Of a stretch of 64,000 nucleotides of DNA, positions 1-14,026 are shown one piece after another (position 1 is the stretch's first letter; the number at the start of each line of letters is the position of its first letter). The stretch is from positions 1-64,000 of the forward strand of contig JAGAJP010000069.1 in the NCBI GenBank assembly GCA_017626045.1, read 5' to 3'. The position numbers and the translations under genes were made by a program. The notes below the pieces were generated by a model. That model saw nothing but the letters and a program-made list of their open reading frames with translations, was not told the origin of the DNA and did not search any database. The stretch comes from Muribaculaceae bacterium. GTDB lineage: Bacteria > Bacteroidota > Bacteroidia > Bacteroidales > Muribaculaceae.

Positions 1-1
1 A

Positions 2-1141
2 ACCATCGGTCACGTTGACCACGGCAAGACTACCCTTACAGCTGCCATCACTAAGGTGCTCGCTGAAAAAGGTCTTTCCGAAGTTCGTTCGTTCGACTCA
101 ATCGACAACGCTCCCGAGGAGAAAGAGCGCGGTATTACTATCAACACTTCTCACGTAGAATATCAGACTGCAAACCGTCACTACGCTCACGTAGACTGCC
201 CGGGACACGCTGACTACGTTAAGAACATGGTTACCGGTGCTGCTCAGATGGACGGTGCTATCATCGTGGTTGCCGCTACCGACTGCCCGATGCCCCAGAC
301 ACGTGAGCACATCCTTCTCGCCCGTCAGGTGAACGTGCCTGCACTTGTAGTCTTCATGAACAAGTGTGACATGGTTGACGACCCCGAGATGCTCGAGCTC
401 GTTGAAATGGATATGCGCGACCTTCTCGCTCAGTATGAATATGACGGTGACAATACTCCTATCATCCAGGGCTCCGCTCTCGGTGCTCTCAACGGTGAGC
501 CCAAGTGGGTTGACAAGGTGATGGAGCTTATGGACGCTGTTGACACATGGATTCCGCTTCCTCCCCGCGACGTCGACAAACCCTTCCTTATGCCTGTTGA
601 GGACGTGTTCTCAATCACCGGTCGTGGTACCGTTGCTACAGGTCGTATCGAGGCCGGTCGCGTAAAGGTTGGCGACGAAGTTCAGATCCTCGGCCTTGGC
701 GCTGACAAGAAGTCTGTCGTTACCGGTGTCGAGATGTTCCGCAAGATTCTTGACGAGGGCGAGGCTGGCGACAACGTAGGTCTGCTTCTCCGCGGTATCG
801 ACAAGAACGAAATCAAGCGTGGTATGGTTATCTGCCACCCGGGACAGGTTAAGCCTCACGATCACTTCAAGGCTCAGGTTTATATCCTGAAGAAAGAAGA
901 AGGTGGCCGTCACACTCCGTTCCACAACAAATATCGTCCCCAGTTCTACATCCGTACTCTTGACGTGACAGGTGAGATCACTCTCCCCGAGGGAACTGAG
1001 ATGGTAATGCCCGGCGACAACGTTGAGATCGACGTTAAGCTCATCACTCCGGTAGCTTGCGACAAGGGTCTTCGTTTCGCAATCCGTGAAGGTGGCCGCA
1101 CCGTTGGTTCCGGTCAGATCACAGCAATCGTTGAAGACTAA
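2..1141 (+). CDS. tuf: Elongation factor Tu (5' end outside window)
   Basis: EF-Tu is the GTPase that delivers aminoacyl-tRNA to the ribosomal A site. The reading frame is already open at base 2 and begins [10 protein letters not shown], the G1 GTP-binding loop, so only about 15-18 N-terminal residues are missing compared with typical EF-Tu (about 395 residues). The G3 motif DCPGH and the G4 motif NKCD are visible, followed by the beta-barrel domains 2 and 3 ending in a TAIVED-type tail. The gene is immediately followed by a hairpin and tRNA-Trp, then secE, the usual Bacteroidales arrangement. Codon use is strongly biased, as expected for a highly expressed gene. The identification is certain; only the start codon cannot be seen. 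Confidence 0.98.
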   Translation, partial: TIGHVDHGKTTLTAAITKVLAEKGLSEVRSFDSIDNAPEEKERGITINTSHVEYQTANRHYAHVDCPGHADYVKNMVTGAAQMDGAIIVVAATDCPMPQTREHILLARQVNVPALVVFMNKCDMVDDPEMLELVEMDMRDLLAQYEYDGDNTPIIQGSALGALNGEPKWVDKVMELMDAVDTWIPLPPRDVDKPFLMPVEDVFSITGRGTVATGRIEAGRVKVGDEVQILGLGADKKSVVTGVEMFRKILDEGEAGDNVGLLLRGIDKNEIKRGMVICHPGQVKPHDHFKAQVYILKKEEGGRHTPFHNKYRPQFYIRTLDVTGEITLPEGTEMVMPGDNVEIDVKLITPVACDKGLRFAIREGGRTVGSGQITAIVED

Positions 1142-1158
1142 TCAACTAAGATAATTTC

Positions 1159-1184
1159 AGAAGGGGTCGTCCCTGACCCCTTCT
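1159..1184 (+). terminator. Hairpin between tuf and tRNA-Trp
   Basis: A perfect 10-bp stem (1159-1168 pairs with 1175-1184) with a 6-base loop sits in the 48-base gap after tuf. There is no T-run after it, so it looks less like a classical terminator than a stem that protects the tuf 3' end or marks the processing point before tRNA-Trp, only five bases downstream. The pairing is directly visible; its role is inferred. Confidence 0.6.
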
Positions 1185-1189
1185 ACCTA

Positions 1190-1261
1190 CGGGAATAGCT
1201 CAGTCGGTAGAGCACTGGTCTCCAAAACCAGGTGTCGGGAGTTCGAGCCTCTCTTCCCGTG
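1190..1261 (+). tRNA. tRNA-Trp (anticodon CCA)
   Basis: The cloverleaf can be folded by eye. The acceptor stem ACGGGAA (1190-1196) pairs with TTCCCGT (1254-1260), the discriminator base is G at 1261, and there is a D arm with GCTC/GAGC. The anticodon stem CTGGT/ACCAG encloses the loop CTCCAAA with anticodon CCA at 1222-1224, and the T loop is TTCGAGC. The 3' CCA is not encoded. It lies between tuf and secE and is probably processed from their joint transcript. Confidence 0.97.
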
Positions 1262-1277
1262 CTAAAAACAGACAGAA

Positions 1278-1469
1278 ATGAATTTAGTAAAAGACATAAA
1301 GGAATCTTATGACGAACTCGTGCATAAGGTATCCTGGCCAACTCAGAAAAATCTTATCAATTCCTCAGTTCTGGTGCTGATTGCTTCCATCGTTATGGCA
1401 CTTTTGATCTGGGCGATTGATCAGGTATTCAACATTCTGATGGAGACTATTTACAGTTTTAGTTTCTAA
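1278..1469 (+). CDS. secE: Preprotein translocase subunit SecE
   Basis: SecE clamps SecY in the inner-membrane Sec channel. The product has only 63 residues, the short single-membrane-helix form found outside the enterobacteria. An amphipathic N-terminal helix contains the conserved ELxKVSWPT-like stretch (here DELVHKVSWPT, about residues 12-22). It is followed by one transmembrane helix (about residues 29-50, VLVLIASIVMALLIWAI). It lies between tRNA-Trp and nusG, the near-universal secE-nusG pairing. The first ATG in frame is used; no Shine-Dalgarno sequence is evident, which is normal for Bacteroidota. Confidence 0.96.
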   Translation: MNLVKDIKESYDELVHKVSWPTQKNLINSSVLVLIASIVMALLIWAIDQVFNILMETIYSFSF

Positions 1470-1488
1470 ATCCTTAAAGTAGGTATCA

Positions 1489-2040
1489 ATGGCTGAGAAG
1501 AAGTTTGAATGGTACGTGCTCCGCGCCATCTCCGGCAAGGAGGCCAAGGTCAAGGAGGTTCTCGACGCTGCTGTCAAGAACACGGATCTGGGTAAATACG
1601 TATCGGAGGTTTTGATTCCTACCGAAAAGGTTTCTGTCACTCGCGGAGGTAAGAAAGTGACCAAGGATCGTACTCTCTTCAGCGGTTATGTTTTCGTGAA
1701 AGCGATAATGACCGGTGAGGTGCAGTATGAGTTGCGCAATACGAGCAACGTCATAGACTTTCTTCGCGGAAGAGCCAAGAATTCCGAACCCGAGTCGCTT
1801 CGCGAGAGCGAGGTGATGAGAATGCTTGGGGCTGCCGACGCGCTCAACGAGTCGCCGGAGGCCGCCGAGGATTCGTATCTTGTCGGTGAGGCGGTGAAGG
1901 TGACCGCAGGTCCGTTCACCGGTTTCTCCGGAGTGGTGAAGGAGGTCAACGGCGACAGACATAAGTTGAAGGTGGAGGTCAAGATTTTTGGCAGGGCCAC
2001 CGACCTTGAGTTGGAAAATTCCCAAGTGGAAAGAGAATGA
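1489..2040 (+). CDS. nusG: Transcription termination/antitermination factor NusG
   Basis: NusG binds RNA polymerase and couples transcription to translation or to Rho. At 183 residues it has the normal two-domain length. The N-terminal NGN domain begins KKFEWYVLRAISGKEAKVKE and contains the region around LFSGYVFVKA. A KOW domain near residues 125-160 carries VKVTAGPFTGFSGVVKEVNG. The gene follows secE with a 19-base gap and precedes rplK, so it belongs to the secE-nusG-rplK part of the block. Identification is secure from domain order and neighbourhood. Confidence 0.97.
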   Translation: MAEKKFEWYVLRAISGKEAKVKEVLDAAVKNTDLGKYVSEVLIPTEKVSVTRGGKKVTKDRTLFSGYVFVKAIMTGEVQYELRNTSNVIDFLRGRAKNSEPESLRESEVMRMLGAADALNESPEAAEDSYLVGEAVKVTAGPFTGFSGVVKEVNGDRHKLKVEVKIFGRATDLELENSQVERE

Positions 2041-2125
2041 GTTTTAGAAGTCGTCTGATGTTACGCAGTCGGCTTTTATGATGAATTCTCGCGAGAAAAT
2101 CAAATTTTTTAAAGTAATCAACAAA

Positions 2126-2569
2126 ATGGCTAAAGAAATTGCTGGACAGATCAAATTGCAGATCAAAGGCGGTGCGGCAAACCCCTCGCCTCCGGTAGGA
2201 CCGGCTCTCGGTTCGAAGGGTATCAACATCATGGAATTCTGCAAGCAGTTCAATGCCCGTACCCAAGATAAGGCAGGCAAGGTGCTTCCTGTGGTTATCA
2301 CCTACTATTCGGACAAGAGCTTCGACTTCGTTGTCAAGACTCCTCCGGTAGCGGTGCAGCTGAAGGAAGTTGCTAAACTCAAGAGCGGTTCCGCTCAGCC
2401 GAACCGTAACAAGGTTGCCGAAATTACATGGGATCAGGTAAAGACAATTGCAGAAGACAAGATGCCTGATTTGAACTGTTTTACTTTAGACTCGGCAATG
2501 CGTATGGTTGCCGGCACAGCGAGAAGCATGGGTATCACCGTCAAAGGAGCATTCCCTGAACTCAACTAA
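2126..2569 (+). CDS. rplK: 50S ribosomal protein L11
   Basis: L11 forms the base of the ribosomal L7/L12 stalk and binds 23S rRNA in the GTPase-associated centre. I place the start at the ATG at 2126, where [20 protein letters not shown] matches the family N-terminus and gives 147 residues. An upstream in-frame ATG at 2078 would add 16 residues that do not resemble L11. The proline-rich [20 protein letters not shown] segment and the C-terminal RNA-binding domain ([20 protein letters not shown], ending in GI-V-G) are clear. It is followed after 14 bases by rplA, as in most bacteria. Confidence 0.97.
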   Translation: MAKEIAGQIKLQIKGGAANPSPPVGPALGSKGINIMEFCKQFNARTQDKAGKVLPVVITYYSDKSFDFVVKTPPVAVQLKEVAKLKSGSAQPNRNKVAEITWDQVKTIAEDKMPDLNCFTLDSAMRMVAGTARSMGITVKGAFPELN

Positions 2570-2583
2570 TACTTCAATACGAA

Positions 2584-3279
2584 ATGGGAAAACTGACAAA
2601 AAATCAAAAGTTGGCTCTGTCGAAGATTGAAGCTGGGAAGGCGTATACTTTGGCAGAAGCAGCAGAAAAGGTTAAGGAAGTTACCTTCACCAAATTCGAC
2701 GCTTCTTTCGATATCGATGTTCGTCTGGGTGTTGACCCCCGCAAGGCTGACCAGATGGTTCGCGGCGTGGTGTCTCTGCCTCATGGAACCGGCAAGGAAG
2801 TCAGAGTGCTCGTGCTCTGCAACCCCGATGCCGAGAACGCTGCAAAAGAAGCCGGTGCCGACTATGTGGGTCTGGACGAGTATCTCCAGAAGATCAAAGG
2901 CGGCTGGACCGATGTTGACGTGATTATCACGCAGCCCTCTGTGATGGGTAAGCTCGGTCCTCTCGGACGTATCCTCGGCCCCCGCGGCCTTATGCCTAAC
3001 CCCAAGAGCGGTACTGTGACTATGGACGTCGCTAAGGCTGTCAAGGAGGTTAAGCAGGGTAAGATTGACTTCAAGGTAGACAAGACCGGTATCGTTCACG
3101 CATCTATCGGCAAGGTGTCGTTCGACCCCAAGGCGATGATGGAAAACGCCCGTGAGTTTATCAACACGCTGATCAAGCTCAAGCCCGCGACTGCGAAAGG
3201 TACATATATCAAGAGCATCTATCTTTCAAGCACTATGAGTCCCGGTGTTAAGGTTGACACTAAGAGCATAGATGAATAA
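2584..3279 (+). CDS. rplA: 50S ribosomal protein L1
   Basis: L1 forms the mobile L1 stalk that helps tRNA leave the E site, and in many bacteria it also represses its own L11-L1 mRNA. The 231-residue product has normal length and shows the two-domain family pattern. [20 protein letters not shown] lies in the first domain. The hinge segment [18 protein letters not shown] is followed by the [14 protein letters not shown] stretch near the C-terminal half. It lies directly between rplK and rplJ (20-base gap). I did not find an obvious L1-binding mimic in the short leader, so autoregulation is not claimed. Confidence 0.97.
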   Translation: MGKLTKNQKLALSKIEAGKAYTLAEAAEKVKEVTFTKFDASFDIDVRLGVDPRKADQMVRGVVSLPHGTGKEVRVLVLCNPDAENAAKEAGADYVGLDEYLQKIKGGWTDVDVIITQPSVMGKLGPLGRILGPRGLMPNPKSGTVTMDVAKAVKEVKQGKIDFKVDKTGIVHASIGKVSFDPKAMMENAREFINTLIKLKPATAKGTYIKSIYLSSTMSPGVKVDTKSIDE

Positions 3280-3299
3280 ACCTCAAAACGACACTCAAG

Positions 3300-3818
3300 A
3301 TGAAGAAAGAAGATAAGACCCTGCTGATAGAAAAGATCGGCGAGACTCTGAAACAATATAGCTGCGTCTATCTGGTACAGTCCTCCGGACTGAACGCAGA
3401 GAAGACAAGTGCTTTGCGTCGCGCATGCTTTCAGGACGGCATCAAGATGATGTGTGTGAAGAACACTCTTCTTCACAAGGCTATGGAGGCAAGCGACATC
3501 GACTACTCCGAACTCTACGGACTGCTTCATGGCGAGACCACTCTCTTGCTCTCTAACGTAGGAAACGCTCCTGCTAAGATGATCAAGAAGTTCCGCGACA
3601 AGAAGGAGACCCTTCCCGTGCTGAAGGGTGCGTTTGTAGAAGAAAGCGTATATGTCGGCGAGGAAATGTTGGACACCCTGGCCGCCATCAAGAGCAAGAA
3701 CGAACTTATCGCAGATGTTGTGGCATTGCTGCAGTCGCCTGCTAAGAACGTTATCTCCGCCCTCAACAGCGGCGCCGGAAAGCTTCACGGCATTCTGGAA
3801 ACTCTATCCAACAAATAA
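3300..3818 (+). CDS. rplJ: 50S ribosomal protein L10
   Basis: L10 anchors the L12 dimers to the ribosome. The product has 172 residues, starting MKKEDKTLLIEKIGETLKQY. It contains the family pattern with VYLVQSSGLNAEKTSALRRA early and VKNTLLHKAME near residue 55. The C-terminal helix that binds L12 dimers follows. Compared with E. coli the L10 sequence is diverged, but position between rplA and rplL together with length and motifs makes the call safe. The stop is 38 bases before rplL. Confidence 0.95.
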   Translation: MKKEDKTLLIEKIGETLKQYSCVYLVQSSGLNAEKTSALRRACFQDGIKMMCVKNTLLHKAMEASDIDYSELYGLLHGETTLLLSNVGNAPAKMIKKFRDKKETLPVLKGAFVEESVYVGEEMLDTLAAIKSKNELIADVVALLQSPAKNVISALNSGAGKLHGILETLSNK

Positions 3819-3856
3819 TAACCCACATTGTAAAATAAACAAAAAACTATACAAAA

Positions 3857-4231
3857 ATGGCAGATTTGAAAGCATTTGCAGAACAGCTCGTAAACCTCAC
3901 CGTAAAGGAAGTAAACGAACTCGCTCAGATCCTCAAGGACGAATACGGTATTGAACCCGCCGCAGCAGCAGTCGCAGTAGCTGCAGGCCCCGCAGCAGGT
4001 GCTGCCGCAGTTGAGGAAAAAACTAACTTCGACGTAGTGCTCAAGGCTCCCGGCGCAAGCAAGCTGGCTGTCGTTAAACTCGTGAAGGAACTTACAGGTC
4101 TTGGCCTTAAGGAAGCAAAAGAACTCGTTGACGGCGCTCCCAGCGTTATCAAAGAGCAGCTCGCAAAGGCTGACGCTGAAGGCCTCAAGAAGCAGCTCGA
4201 AGAGGCTGGCGCTGAGGTTGAACTTAAGTAA
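3857..4231 (+). CDS. rplL: 50S ribosomal protein L7/L12
   Basis: L12 is the multi-copy stalk protein that recruits and activates translational GTPases. The 124-residue product has an N-terminal dimerisation domain ([20 protein letters not shown]) and an alanine-rich hinge near residues 35-52 ([20 protein letters not shown]). The C-terminal factor-binding domain carries [20 protein letters not shown] and [19 protein letters not shown]. It is followed by a strong hairpin with a T-run before rpoB, so only part of the transcripts may continue into the polymerase genes. Confidence 0.98.
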   Translation: MADLKAFAEQLVNLTVKEVNELAQILKDEYGIEPAAAAVAVAAGPAAGAAAVEEKTNFDVVLKAPGASKLAVVKLVKELTGLGLKEAKELVDGAPSVIKEQLAKADAEGLKKQLEEAGAEVELK

Positions 4232-4248
4232 TACCGCCAAAGCAGCAT

Positions 4249-4291
4249 AAGCTGGTTCCTCCGCCTCCCGGCGGAGGAATCCGGCTTTTTT
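4249..4291 (+). terminator. Terminator-like attenuator after rplL
   Basis: A long GC-rich stem (TTCCTCCGCC pairing with GGCGGAGGAA around a TCCC loop, with outer GG/CC and AGC/GCT pairs) ends in six T. This is a textbook intrinsic terminator placed between rplL and rpoB, where E. coli also has a partial terminator that lowers polymerase-subunit expression relative to ribosomal proteins. The structure is visible; partial read-through is inferred because rpoB has no clear Bacteroidota promoter of its own. Confidence 0.8.
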
Positions 4292-4359
4292 CCGCAATAG
4301 TGCGTCCGCAAGACGGGAAGTCTCGCTTGTCATGCAGTTTCCCCGTTTTTGCTTCGCAG

Positions 4360-4402
4360 ATTTTCAGATTCCGGTTTCTCGACTCCCGGTTAATCTGAAA
4401 AT
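4360..4402 (+). promoter_or_regulatory. Second hairpin in the rpoB leader
   Basis: ATTTTCAGATT (4360-4370) pairs perfectly with AATCTGAAAAT (4392-4402), with CCGG/CCGG inside. It lies about 125 bases before the rpoB start and is followed by an AT-rich stretch. Together with the terminator at 4249-4291 it makes the roughly 300-base rplL-rpoB gap a structured leader. I see no ORF there. Its function (mRNA stability, second attenuator, autoregulation site) cannot be decided from sequence. Confidence 0.55.
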
Positions 4403-4528
4403 TATTTGTGTCTTATAATGTGGCTTATTATTGCAGTTTTAATTATTTTTATGCCACGTTAACACTTTTTAAATTTCAGCGCTGCTTCCGCAGCTTATGA
4501 CGTTTACTATCGCACAATCAAATATAAG

Positions 4529-7500
4529 ATGTCACAGAATACAAATGCAAAACCTCGCGTTAACTTCGCGTCAGTGAAGAATCCGTATCCATTCCCGGAT
4601 TTTCTGGAGGTGCAGCTGAAGTCGTTCAGAGACTTTCTCCAGCTTGACACTCCTCCTGAAAACAGAAAGAATGAGGGGCTTTACAAGGTGTTTTCCGAAA
4701 ATTTCCCTATCGCTGACACCAGAAACAATTTCGTCCTCGAGTTTCTCGACTATTATATAGACCCTCCCAGATATTCTATCGACGAGTGCTTCGAGAGAGG
4801 ACTGACATACAGTGTGCCGCTAAAGGCAAAACTGAAACTTTACTGCACTGATCCCGACCACGAGGATTTCGCAACAAGTATTCAGGATGTTTATCTGGGT
4901 CCTATCCCTTACATGACCGACCAGGGAACGTTTATCATCAACGGCGCCGAGCGTGTGGTAGTCTCCCAGCTTCACCGTTCACCCGGTGTTTTCTTCGGCC
5001 AGAGCATGCATGCAAACGGCACGAAACTCTATTCAGCACGTATCATCCCCTTCCGTGGAAGCTGGATCGAGTTCGCTACCGACATCAACAACGTGATGTA
5101 TGCATACATCGACCGTAAGAAGAAACTCCCCGTCACGACCCTTCTGCGCGCTATCGGTCTCGAAAGCGACAAGGACATCCTCGAGGTGTTCGATCTCGCG
5201 GAGGAAATCACAGTAACGAAATCAAACCTGAAGTCGGTGATGGGAAGAAAACTCGCTGCCCGTGTGCTGAAATCCTGGATAGAGGATATCAGCAGCGACG
5301 ATATCGGCGAGGTGATGACTATCGAAAGAAACGAAGTGGTCGTTGACCGTGGCACTCCCATCACGGAAGACAATATCGACGCCATTCTCGACTCCGGCGT
5401 CAAGACCATCGTGCTCGAAAAGGAAGATGTCAACGCTGTAGACTTCAGCATCATCTTCAATACTCTTTCTAAAGACAGCTCTAACTCCGAAACGGAGGCA
5501 ATCCAATATATATACCGACAGCTCCGCAACGCCGAGCCGCCGGATGACGCGTCTGCACGCGAGGTGATACAGAACCTTTTCTTCAGCGAGAAGCGTTACG
5601 ACCTCGGCGATGTGGGTCGCTACAGAATCAACAAGAAACTCGGCCTCACCACTCCGATGGACGTGAAGGTGCTGACCCGCGAGGACATTGTGGAGATCAT
5701 CAAGTATCTCATCCAGCTCATCAACAACAAGAGCGATGTCGATGATATCGACCACCTGTCAAACCGTCGTGTCCGCACAGTAGGCGAACAGCTCTACAAC
5801 CAGTTCAACATCGGTCTGGCACGTATGAGCCGCACCATCCGCGAGCGCATGAACGTGCGCGACAACGAGGTGTTCACCCCGACCGACCTCATCAACGCCA
5901 AGACTATCTCCGGCGTGATCAACACATTCTTCGGTACCGACGCGCTCTCGCAGTTCATGGACCAGACTAACCCTCTGGCGGAGATCACCCACAAGCGCCG
6001 TCTTTCGGCACTCGGCCCCGGCGGTCTTAGCCGTGAGAGAGCAGGTTTCGAGGTGCGAGACGTGCACTATACCCATTACGGTCGCCTTTGCCCGATCGAG
6101 ACTCCTGAAGGCCCGAACATCGGTCTTATCTCCTCGCTCTGTGTATACGCTAAGATCAACAACCTCGGATTCATCGAGACTCCGTATAGGAAAGTGACCG
6201 ACAGCGTGGTGGACCTCAACAACGACGATGTGGTTTACCTCACCGCCGAGATGGAGGAAGGACTGAAGATTGCCCAGGGCAACGCTCCTCTCAACGATGA
6301 CGGAACATTCGTCCGCGACAAGGTGAAGGCTCGTCAGGACGCTGACTTCCCGATCGTTCCCCCGGAGGAAATCAAACTGATGGATGTGGCGCCGATACAG
6401 ATCGCTTCTATCGCGGCTTCTCTTATCCCGTTCCTGGAGCATGACGATGCAAACCGTGCCCTCATGGGCTCCAACATGATGCGTCAGGCAGTTCCGCTCA
6501 TGCGCAGCGAGGCTCCTATCGTAGGCACCGGTATCGAGGGTCAGCTCATCCGCGACTCCCGCACCCAGATCATGGCGGAGGGAGAAGGCACCATCGAATA
6601 TGTGGACGCCACAACCATAAAGATCAACTATGACCGTACGCAGGATGAGGAGTTTGTGGAATTCGAGCCGTCGCTCAAGGAATACCGCATCCCCAAGTTC
6701 CGCCGTACCAACCAGAACACAACCATCGACCTGCGTCCTATCTGCGAGGTTGGGCAGAAGGTGCATAAGGGCGACATCCTCACCGAGGGCTATTCGACTG
6801 AAAACGGAGAGCTCGCGCTCGGCCGCAACCTGAAGGTTGCGTTCATGCCCTGGAAGGGATACAACTATGAGGATGCCATCGTGCTCAACGAGAGAATGGT
6901 CAGGGAGGATATCCTGACTTCCGTTCATGTCGAGGATTTCACCCTTGAGGTGCGCGAGACAAAACGTGGTATGGAGGAACTCACTTCCGACATCCCCAAC
7001 GTTAGCGAGGACGCCACCAAAGACCTTGACGACCGCGGCATCATCCGCGTGGGTGCGTATGTGGTTCCGGGCGACATCATGATCGGCAAGATCACGCCTA
7101 AGGGCGAGAGCGACCCCACACCGGAAGAGAAACTCCTCCGCGCCATCTTCGGCGACAAGGCAGGAGAGGTGAAGGACGCTTCTCTCAAGGCAAGCCCGTC
7201 GCTGAAGGGTGTTGTCATCGGAACAAACCTCTTCTCCAAGGCTGTCAAGACCAAGACCTCGCGCAAGACTGCGAATGAGCAGACAGAGGTGCTTGAAAAG
7301 GAATACAAGGAGCGTCAGGACGAACTCCGCGCCATTATGGTCAATAAGATGCAGACACTCCTTAAAGGTGTTGTCTCTGCCGGAGTGAAAGACTATCTCG
7401 GCGACGAGGTTGTGGAGAAGGGTCAGAAGTTCAACGGCGTCAACTGGGACGAGTTCAAGTATGAGTCGGTCAACCTCAGCAACTGGACCGATGACGAGCG

Positions 7501-8344
7501 CATCAACGGCATGATCGTGAAGCTTGTCACAAACTATCTCCGCAAGTCGAAGGAAATCGACAGCGAGCTGCGCCGCAAGAAGTTTGACATCACCATCGGC
7601 GACGAACTTCCCTCGGGAATCATGCAGATGGCGAAGGTCTACATCGCCAAGAAGCGTAAGATCGGTGTCGGCGACAAGATGGCGGGACGCCACGGCAACA
7701 AGGGTATCGTGTCAAGAGTGGTGCGTCAGGAAGACATGCCGTTCCTTGAAGACGGAACTCCGGTCGACATTGTGCTGAACCCGCTCGGCGTGCCTTCGCG
7801 TATGAACCTCGGACAGATTTTCGAGACAGTACTCGGCTGGGCAGGCCGCGAGCTTGGCGAGAAATTCGCGACTCCGATTTTCGACGGCGCGAGTCTCGAC
7901 GACCTCAACGAATGGACCGACAAGGCAGGCCTCCCGCGCTACGGCAAGACTTATCTCTACGACGGCGGCACCGGCGACAGGTTTGACCAGCCGGCGACAG
8001 TCGGAGTGATCTATATGCTGAAGCTCGGCCACATGGTGGAAGACAAGATGCACGCGCGCTCCATCGGCCCGTACTCCCTCATCACCCAGCAGCCGCTCGG
8101 CGGTAAGGCTCAGTTCGGTGGCCTGCTATTCGGAGAGAGGGAGGTGTGGGCTCTCGAGGCGTTTGGCGCAAGCCACGTGCTGCAGGAGATCCTGACCATC
8201 AAGAGCGACGACGTCAACGGCCGCAGCAAGGCTTACGAGGCTATTGTGAAAGGTGATCCGATGCCGACCCCGGGCATTCCCGAGTCGCTCAACGTCCTTC
8301 TTCACGAGCTGCGCGGTCTCGGACTCAGCGTCACTCTCGACTGA
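4529..8344 (+). CDS. rpoB: DNA-directed RNA polymerase subunit beta
   Basis: This is the beta subunit, forming the upper jaw and part of the active site of RNA polymerase. The product has 1271 residues. The rifampicin-pocket segment near residue 467 reads [20 protein letters not shown] and SALGPGGL. It carries the usual Q, D, H and S residues, so no resistance substitution is visible. The C-terminal part shows [19 protein letters not shown], and the end ([20 protein letters not shown], then the [11 protein letters not shown] region) is typical. It is followed by an 87-base gap containing a hairpin and then rpoC. The start [20 protein letters not shown] fits other Bacteroidota. Confidence 0.98.
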   Translation: MSQNTNAKPRVNFASVKNPYPFPDFLEVQLKSFRDFLQLDTPPENRKNEGLYKVFSENFPIADTRNNFVLEFLDYYIDPPRYSIDECFERGLTYSVPLKAKLKLYCTDPDHEDFATSIQDVYLGPIPYMTDQGTFIINGAERVVVSQLHRSPGVFFGQSMHANGTKLYSARIIPFRGSWIEFATDINNVMYAYIDRKKKLPVTTLLRAIGLESDKDILEVFDLAEEITVTKSNLKSVMGRKLAARVLKSWIEDISSDDIGEVMTIERNEVVVDRGTPITEDNIDAILDSGVKTIVLEKEDVNAVDFSIIFNTLSKDSSNSETEAIQYIYRQLRNAEPPDDASAREVIQNLFFSEKRYDLGDVGRYRINKKLGLTTPMDVKVLTREDIVEIIKYLIQLINNKSDVDDIDHLSNRRVRTVGEQLYNQFNIGLARMSRTIRERMNVRDNEVFTPTDLINAKTISGVINTFFGTDALSQFMDQTNPLAEITHKRRLSALGPGGLSRERAGFEVRDVHYTHYGRLCPIETPEGPNIGLISSLCVYAKINNLGFIETPYRKVTDSVVDLNNDDVVYLTAEMEEGLKIAQGNAPLNDDGTFVRDKVKARQDADFPIVPPEEIKLMDVAPIQIASIAASLIPFLEHDDANRALMGSNMMRQAVPLMRSEAPIVGTGIEGQLIRDSRTQIMAEGEGTIEYVDATTIKINYDRTQDEEFVEFEPSLKEYRIPKFRRTNQNTTIDLRPICEVGQKVHKGDILTEGYSTENGELALGRNLKVAFMPWKGYNYEDAIVLNERMVREDILTSVHVEDFTLEVRETKRGMEELTSDIPNVSEDATKDLDDRGIIRVGAYVVPGDIMIGKITPKGESDPTPEEKLLRAIFGDKAGEVKDASLKASPSLKGVVIGTNLFSKAVKTKTSRKTANEQTEVLEKEYKERQDELRAIMVNKMQTLLKGVVSAGVKDYLGDEVVEKGQKFNGVNWDEFKYESVNLSNWTDDERINGMIVKLVTNYLRKSKEIDSELRRKKFDITIGDELPSGIMQMAKVYIAKKRKIGVGDKMAGRHGNKGIVSRVVRQEDMPFLEDGTPVDIVLNPLGVPSRMNLGQIFETVLGWAGRELGEKFATPIFDGASLDDLNEWTDKAGLPRYGKTYLYDGGTGDRFDQPATVGVIYMLKLGHMVEDKMHARSIGPYSLITQQPLGGKAQFGGLLFGEREVWALEAFGASHVLQEILTIKSDDVNGRSKAYEAIVKGDPMPTPGIPESLNVLLHELRGLGLSVTLD

Positions 8345-8378
8345 TTCGCGTGAACTTCGACATAAAAAGTTAAATACC

Positions 8379-8411
8379 CCGGAGCCCCGCCGCCACGGCG
8401 GGGGATTCCGG
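8379..8411 (+). promoter_or_regulatory. Hairpin in the rpoB-rpoC gap
   Basis: CCCCGCCG and CGGCGGGG pair around a three-base loop, extended by outer CCGGA/TCCGG pairs. No T-run follows, so it is unlikely to terminate transcription. It ends about 20 bases before the rpoC start and may be an RNA processing or stability element. Confidence 0.5.
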
Positions 8412-8431
8412 ACAACATAGGAAGAAAACCA

Positions 8432-12796
<4,365 letters not shown>

Positions 12797-12803
12797 CCCG
12801 ATA

Positions 12804-12827
12804 GAGGAGTGCCCGCCGGCACTCCTC
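12804..12827 (+). terminator. Hairpin just after rpoC
   Basis: A 10-bp perfect stem (GAGGAGTGCC with GGCACTCCTC) closes a CGCC loop eight bases after the rpoC stop. No T-run follows directly. It probably acts with the longer terminator just downstream. Confidence 0.55.
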
Positions 12828-12837
12828 CTATATACAA

Positions 12838-12883
12838 AAAAAAGAAACAGCCGCTATTTCCGAATCGCGGCTGTTTCTTTTTT
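12838..12883. terminator. Bidirectional terminator between rpoC and folD
   Basis: A 17-bp stem (AAAGAAACAGCCGC with GCGGCTGTTTCTTT, plus flanking A/T pairs) is bordered by an A-run on the left and a T-run on the right. It can therefore stop transcripts from either strand. It lies between the convergent rpoC and folD genes. Confidence 0.9.
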
Positions 12884-12902
12884 CATTCGTAAACTTCTCA
12901 GA

Positions 12903-13757
12903 TTACTTCATCTTGCGGAGGAAGCATTCGAGGGTGTTGACCATCAGGCATGCGCGGGTCATCGGGCCGAGGCCTCCGGGTACGGGAGTGATTACGGATG
13001 CCACTTCCTTTACGGCGTCGAAGTCGACGTCGCCGCAGAGCTTGCCGGTTTCGGGATTGCGGTTGACGCCAACGTCCATCACTGCGGCTCCCGGTTTCAC
13101 CATGTCGGCGGTGACGAATTTGGGTTTACCGATTGCCACGACGAGGATGTCCGCCTGTCGTGTCACCTCGGCAAGGTTCTTGGTGCGGCTGTGTGCCATT
13201 GTCACAGTGGCGTTGTGGTCAAGGAGAAGTTTCGAGGCGGGAAGTCCGACGATGTTGCTTCGTCCGATTACTACCGCTTTCTTCCCTTCAATCTCGACTC
13301 CGGCTTCCTCAAGCATCATGATGATGCCTTGCGGAGTGCAGGGTAGGAGGCATGGCTGTTTCTGCCATAGCGACGCCACGTTGAGAGGATGGAACCCGTC
13401 TACATCCTTTTCCTTTGAGATAGCCTCGATCACTTTCGCCTCGCTGATATGGCGGGGAAGTGGCAGCTGCACAAGCAGACCGTCAACACTGTCGTCGGCG
13501 TTCAGTTCGGCGATTTTGTCGAGAAGTTCCTTCTCGGTTACTGTATCTGGATACTTCAGGGTCGTGTTTTTAAAACCGACTTCTCCGCAGTCACGCGCCT
13601 TGCCGGTGACATACGACACGCTTCCGGGATCCTCTCCCACGAGAATCACCACAAGATGCGGGACTCTTCCGTATTTCTCCTTGCATTCCGCGACTCTTTC
13701 GGCAACTCCCTGCTTCACTTTCTTAGCGAGAGCCGTTCCGCTAACTATATTGCCCAT
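12903..13757 (-). CDS. folD: Bifunctional methylenetetrahydrofolate dehydrogenase/cyclohydrolase FolD
   Basis: FolD interconverts 5,10-methylene-, 5,10-methenyl- and 10-formyl-tetrahydrofolate in the cytosol, feeding purine and formyl-Met synthesis. The 284-residue product has the usual length. The catalytic-domain motif around YVTGKARDCGEVGF carries the conserved lysine, and VDGLLVQLPLPRHI follows. The Rossmann part reads VVIGRSNIVGLPASKLLLDH, and the signature PGGLGPMTRACLMVNTLECF lies near the C-terminus. A perfect Bacteroidota promoter lies upstream at 13810-13840. The gene stands alone and converges on rpoC. Methylene-THF links it to the glycine metabolism of kbl/tdh elsewhere in the window, but only loosely. 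Confidence 0.97.
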   Translation of the reverse strand: MGNIVSGTALAKKVKQGVAERVAECKEKYGRVPHLVVILVGEDPGSVSYVTGKARDCGEVGFKNTTLKYPDTVTEKELLDKIAELNADDSVDGLLVQLPLPRHISEAKVIEAISKEKDVDGFHPLNVASLWQKQPCLLPCTPQGIIMMLEEAGVEIEGKKAVVIGRSNIVGLPASKLLLDHNATVTMAHSRTKNLAEVTRQADILVVAIGKPKFVTADMVKPGAAVMDVGVNRNPETGKLCGDVDFDAVKEVASVITPVPGGLGPMTRACLMVNTLECFLRKMK

Positions 13758-13809
13758 GTCTTTATTTATATATGTTATTGTTGTTTATAAGCGATTTTTG
13801 TTTATACCG

Positions 13810-13840
13810 CAAAATTAGCACTTTTTCTTGAATCAGCAAA
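13810..13840 (-). promoter_or_regulatory. Promoter of folD
   Basis: On the - strand TTTG (13837-13840) is followed after 19 bases by TAATTTTG (13810-13817). This matches the Bacteroidota primary-sigma consensus TTTG-N19-21-TAnnTTTG exactly, with a leader of about 45 bases before the folD ATG. Confidence 0.85.
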
Positions 13841-13976
13841 GAGAATTATTCATCCGGTGGGTGCACACGGCTCGAGCGTCCTAAGGCTAATGATAATAAT
13901 TGCTTGATAATGTCTGCAATAAACAATAATTAACAAATATTAACAATCGAGGGGGGGTAAAATGAATATTTAGTAT

Positions 13977-13984
13977 TATCTTTG
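13977..13984 (+). promoter_or_regulatory. Probable -7 box of the DUF4234 gene
   Basis: TATCTTTG matches the TAnnTTTG -7 consensus and lies 42 bases before the ATG at 14027. No good TTTG is present 19-21 bases upstream, where a run of seven G (13951-13957) is found instead, so the promoter may be weak or activator-dependent. Confidence 0.5.
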
Positions 13985-14026
13985 CTTTTAATATTCAAAA
14001 TTTCAACATTAACAACATCATCTATT

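Noticed and set aside
5759..7693. Long open frame (644 codons) opposite rpoB
   Set aside because: It lies wholly inside rpoB on the other strand and has no recognisable domain. Such shadow frames are common opposite highly biased genes.
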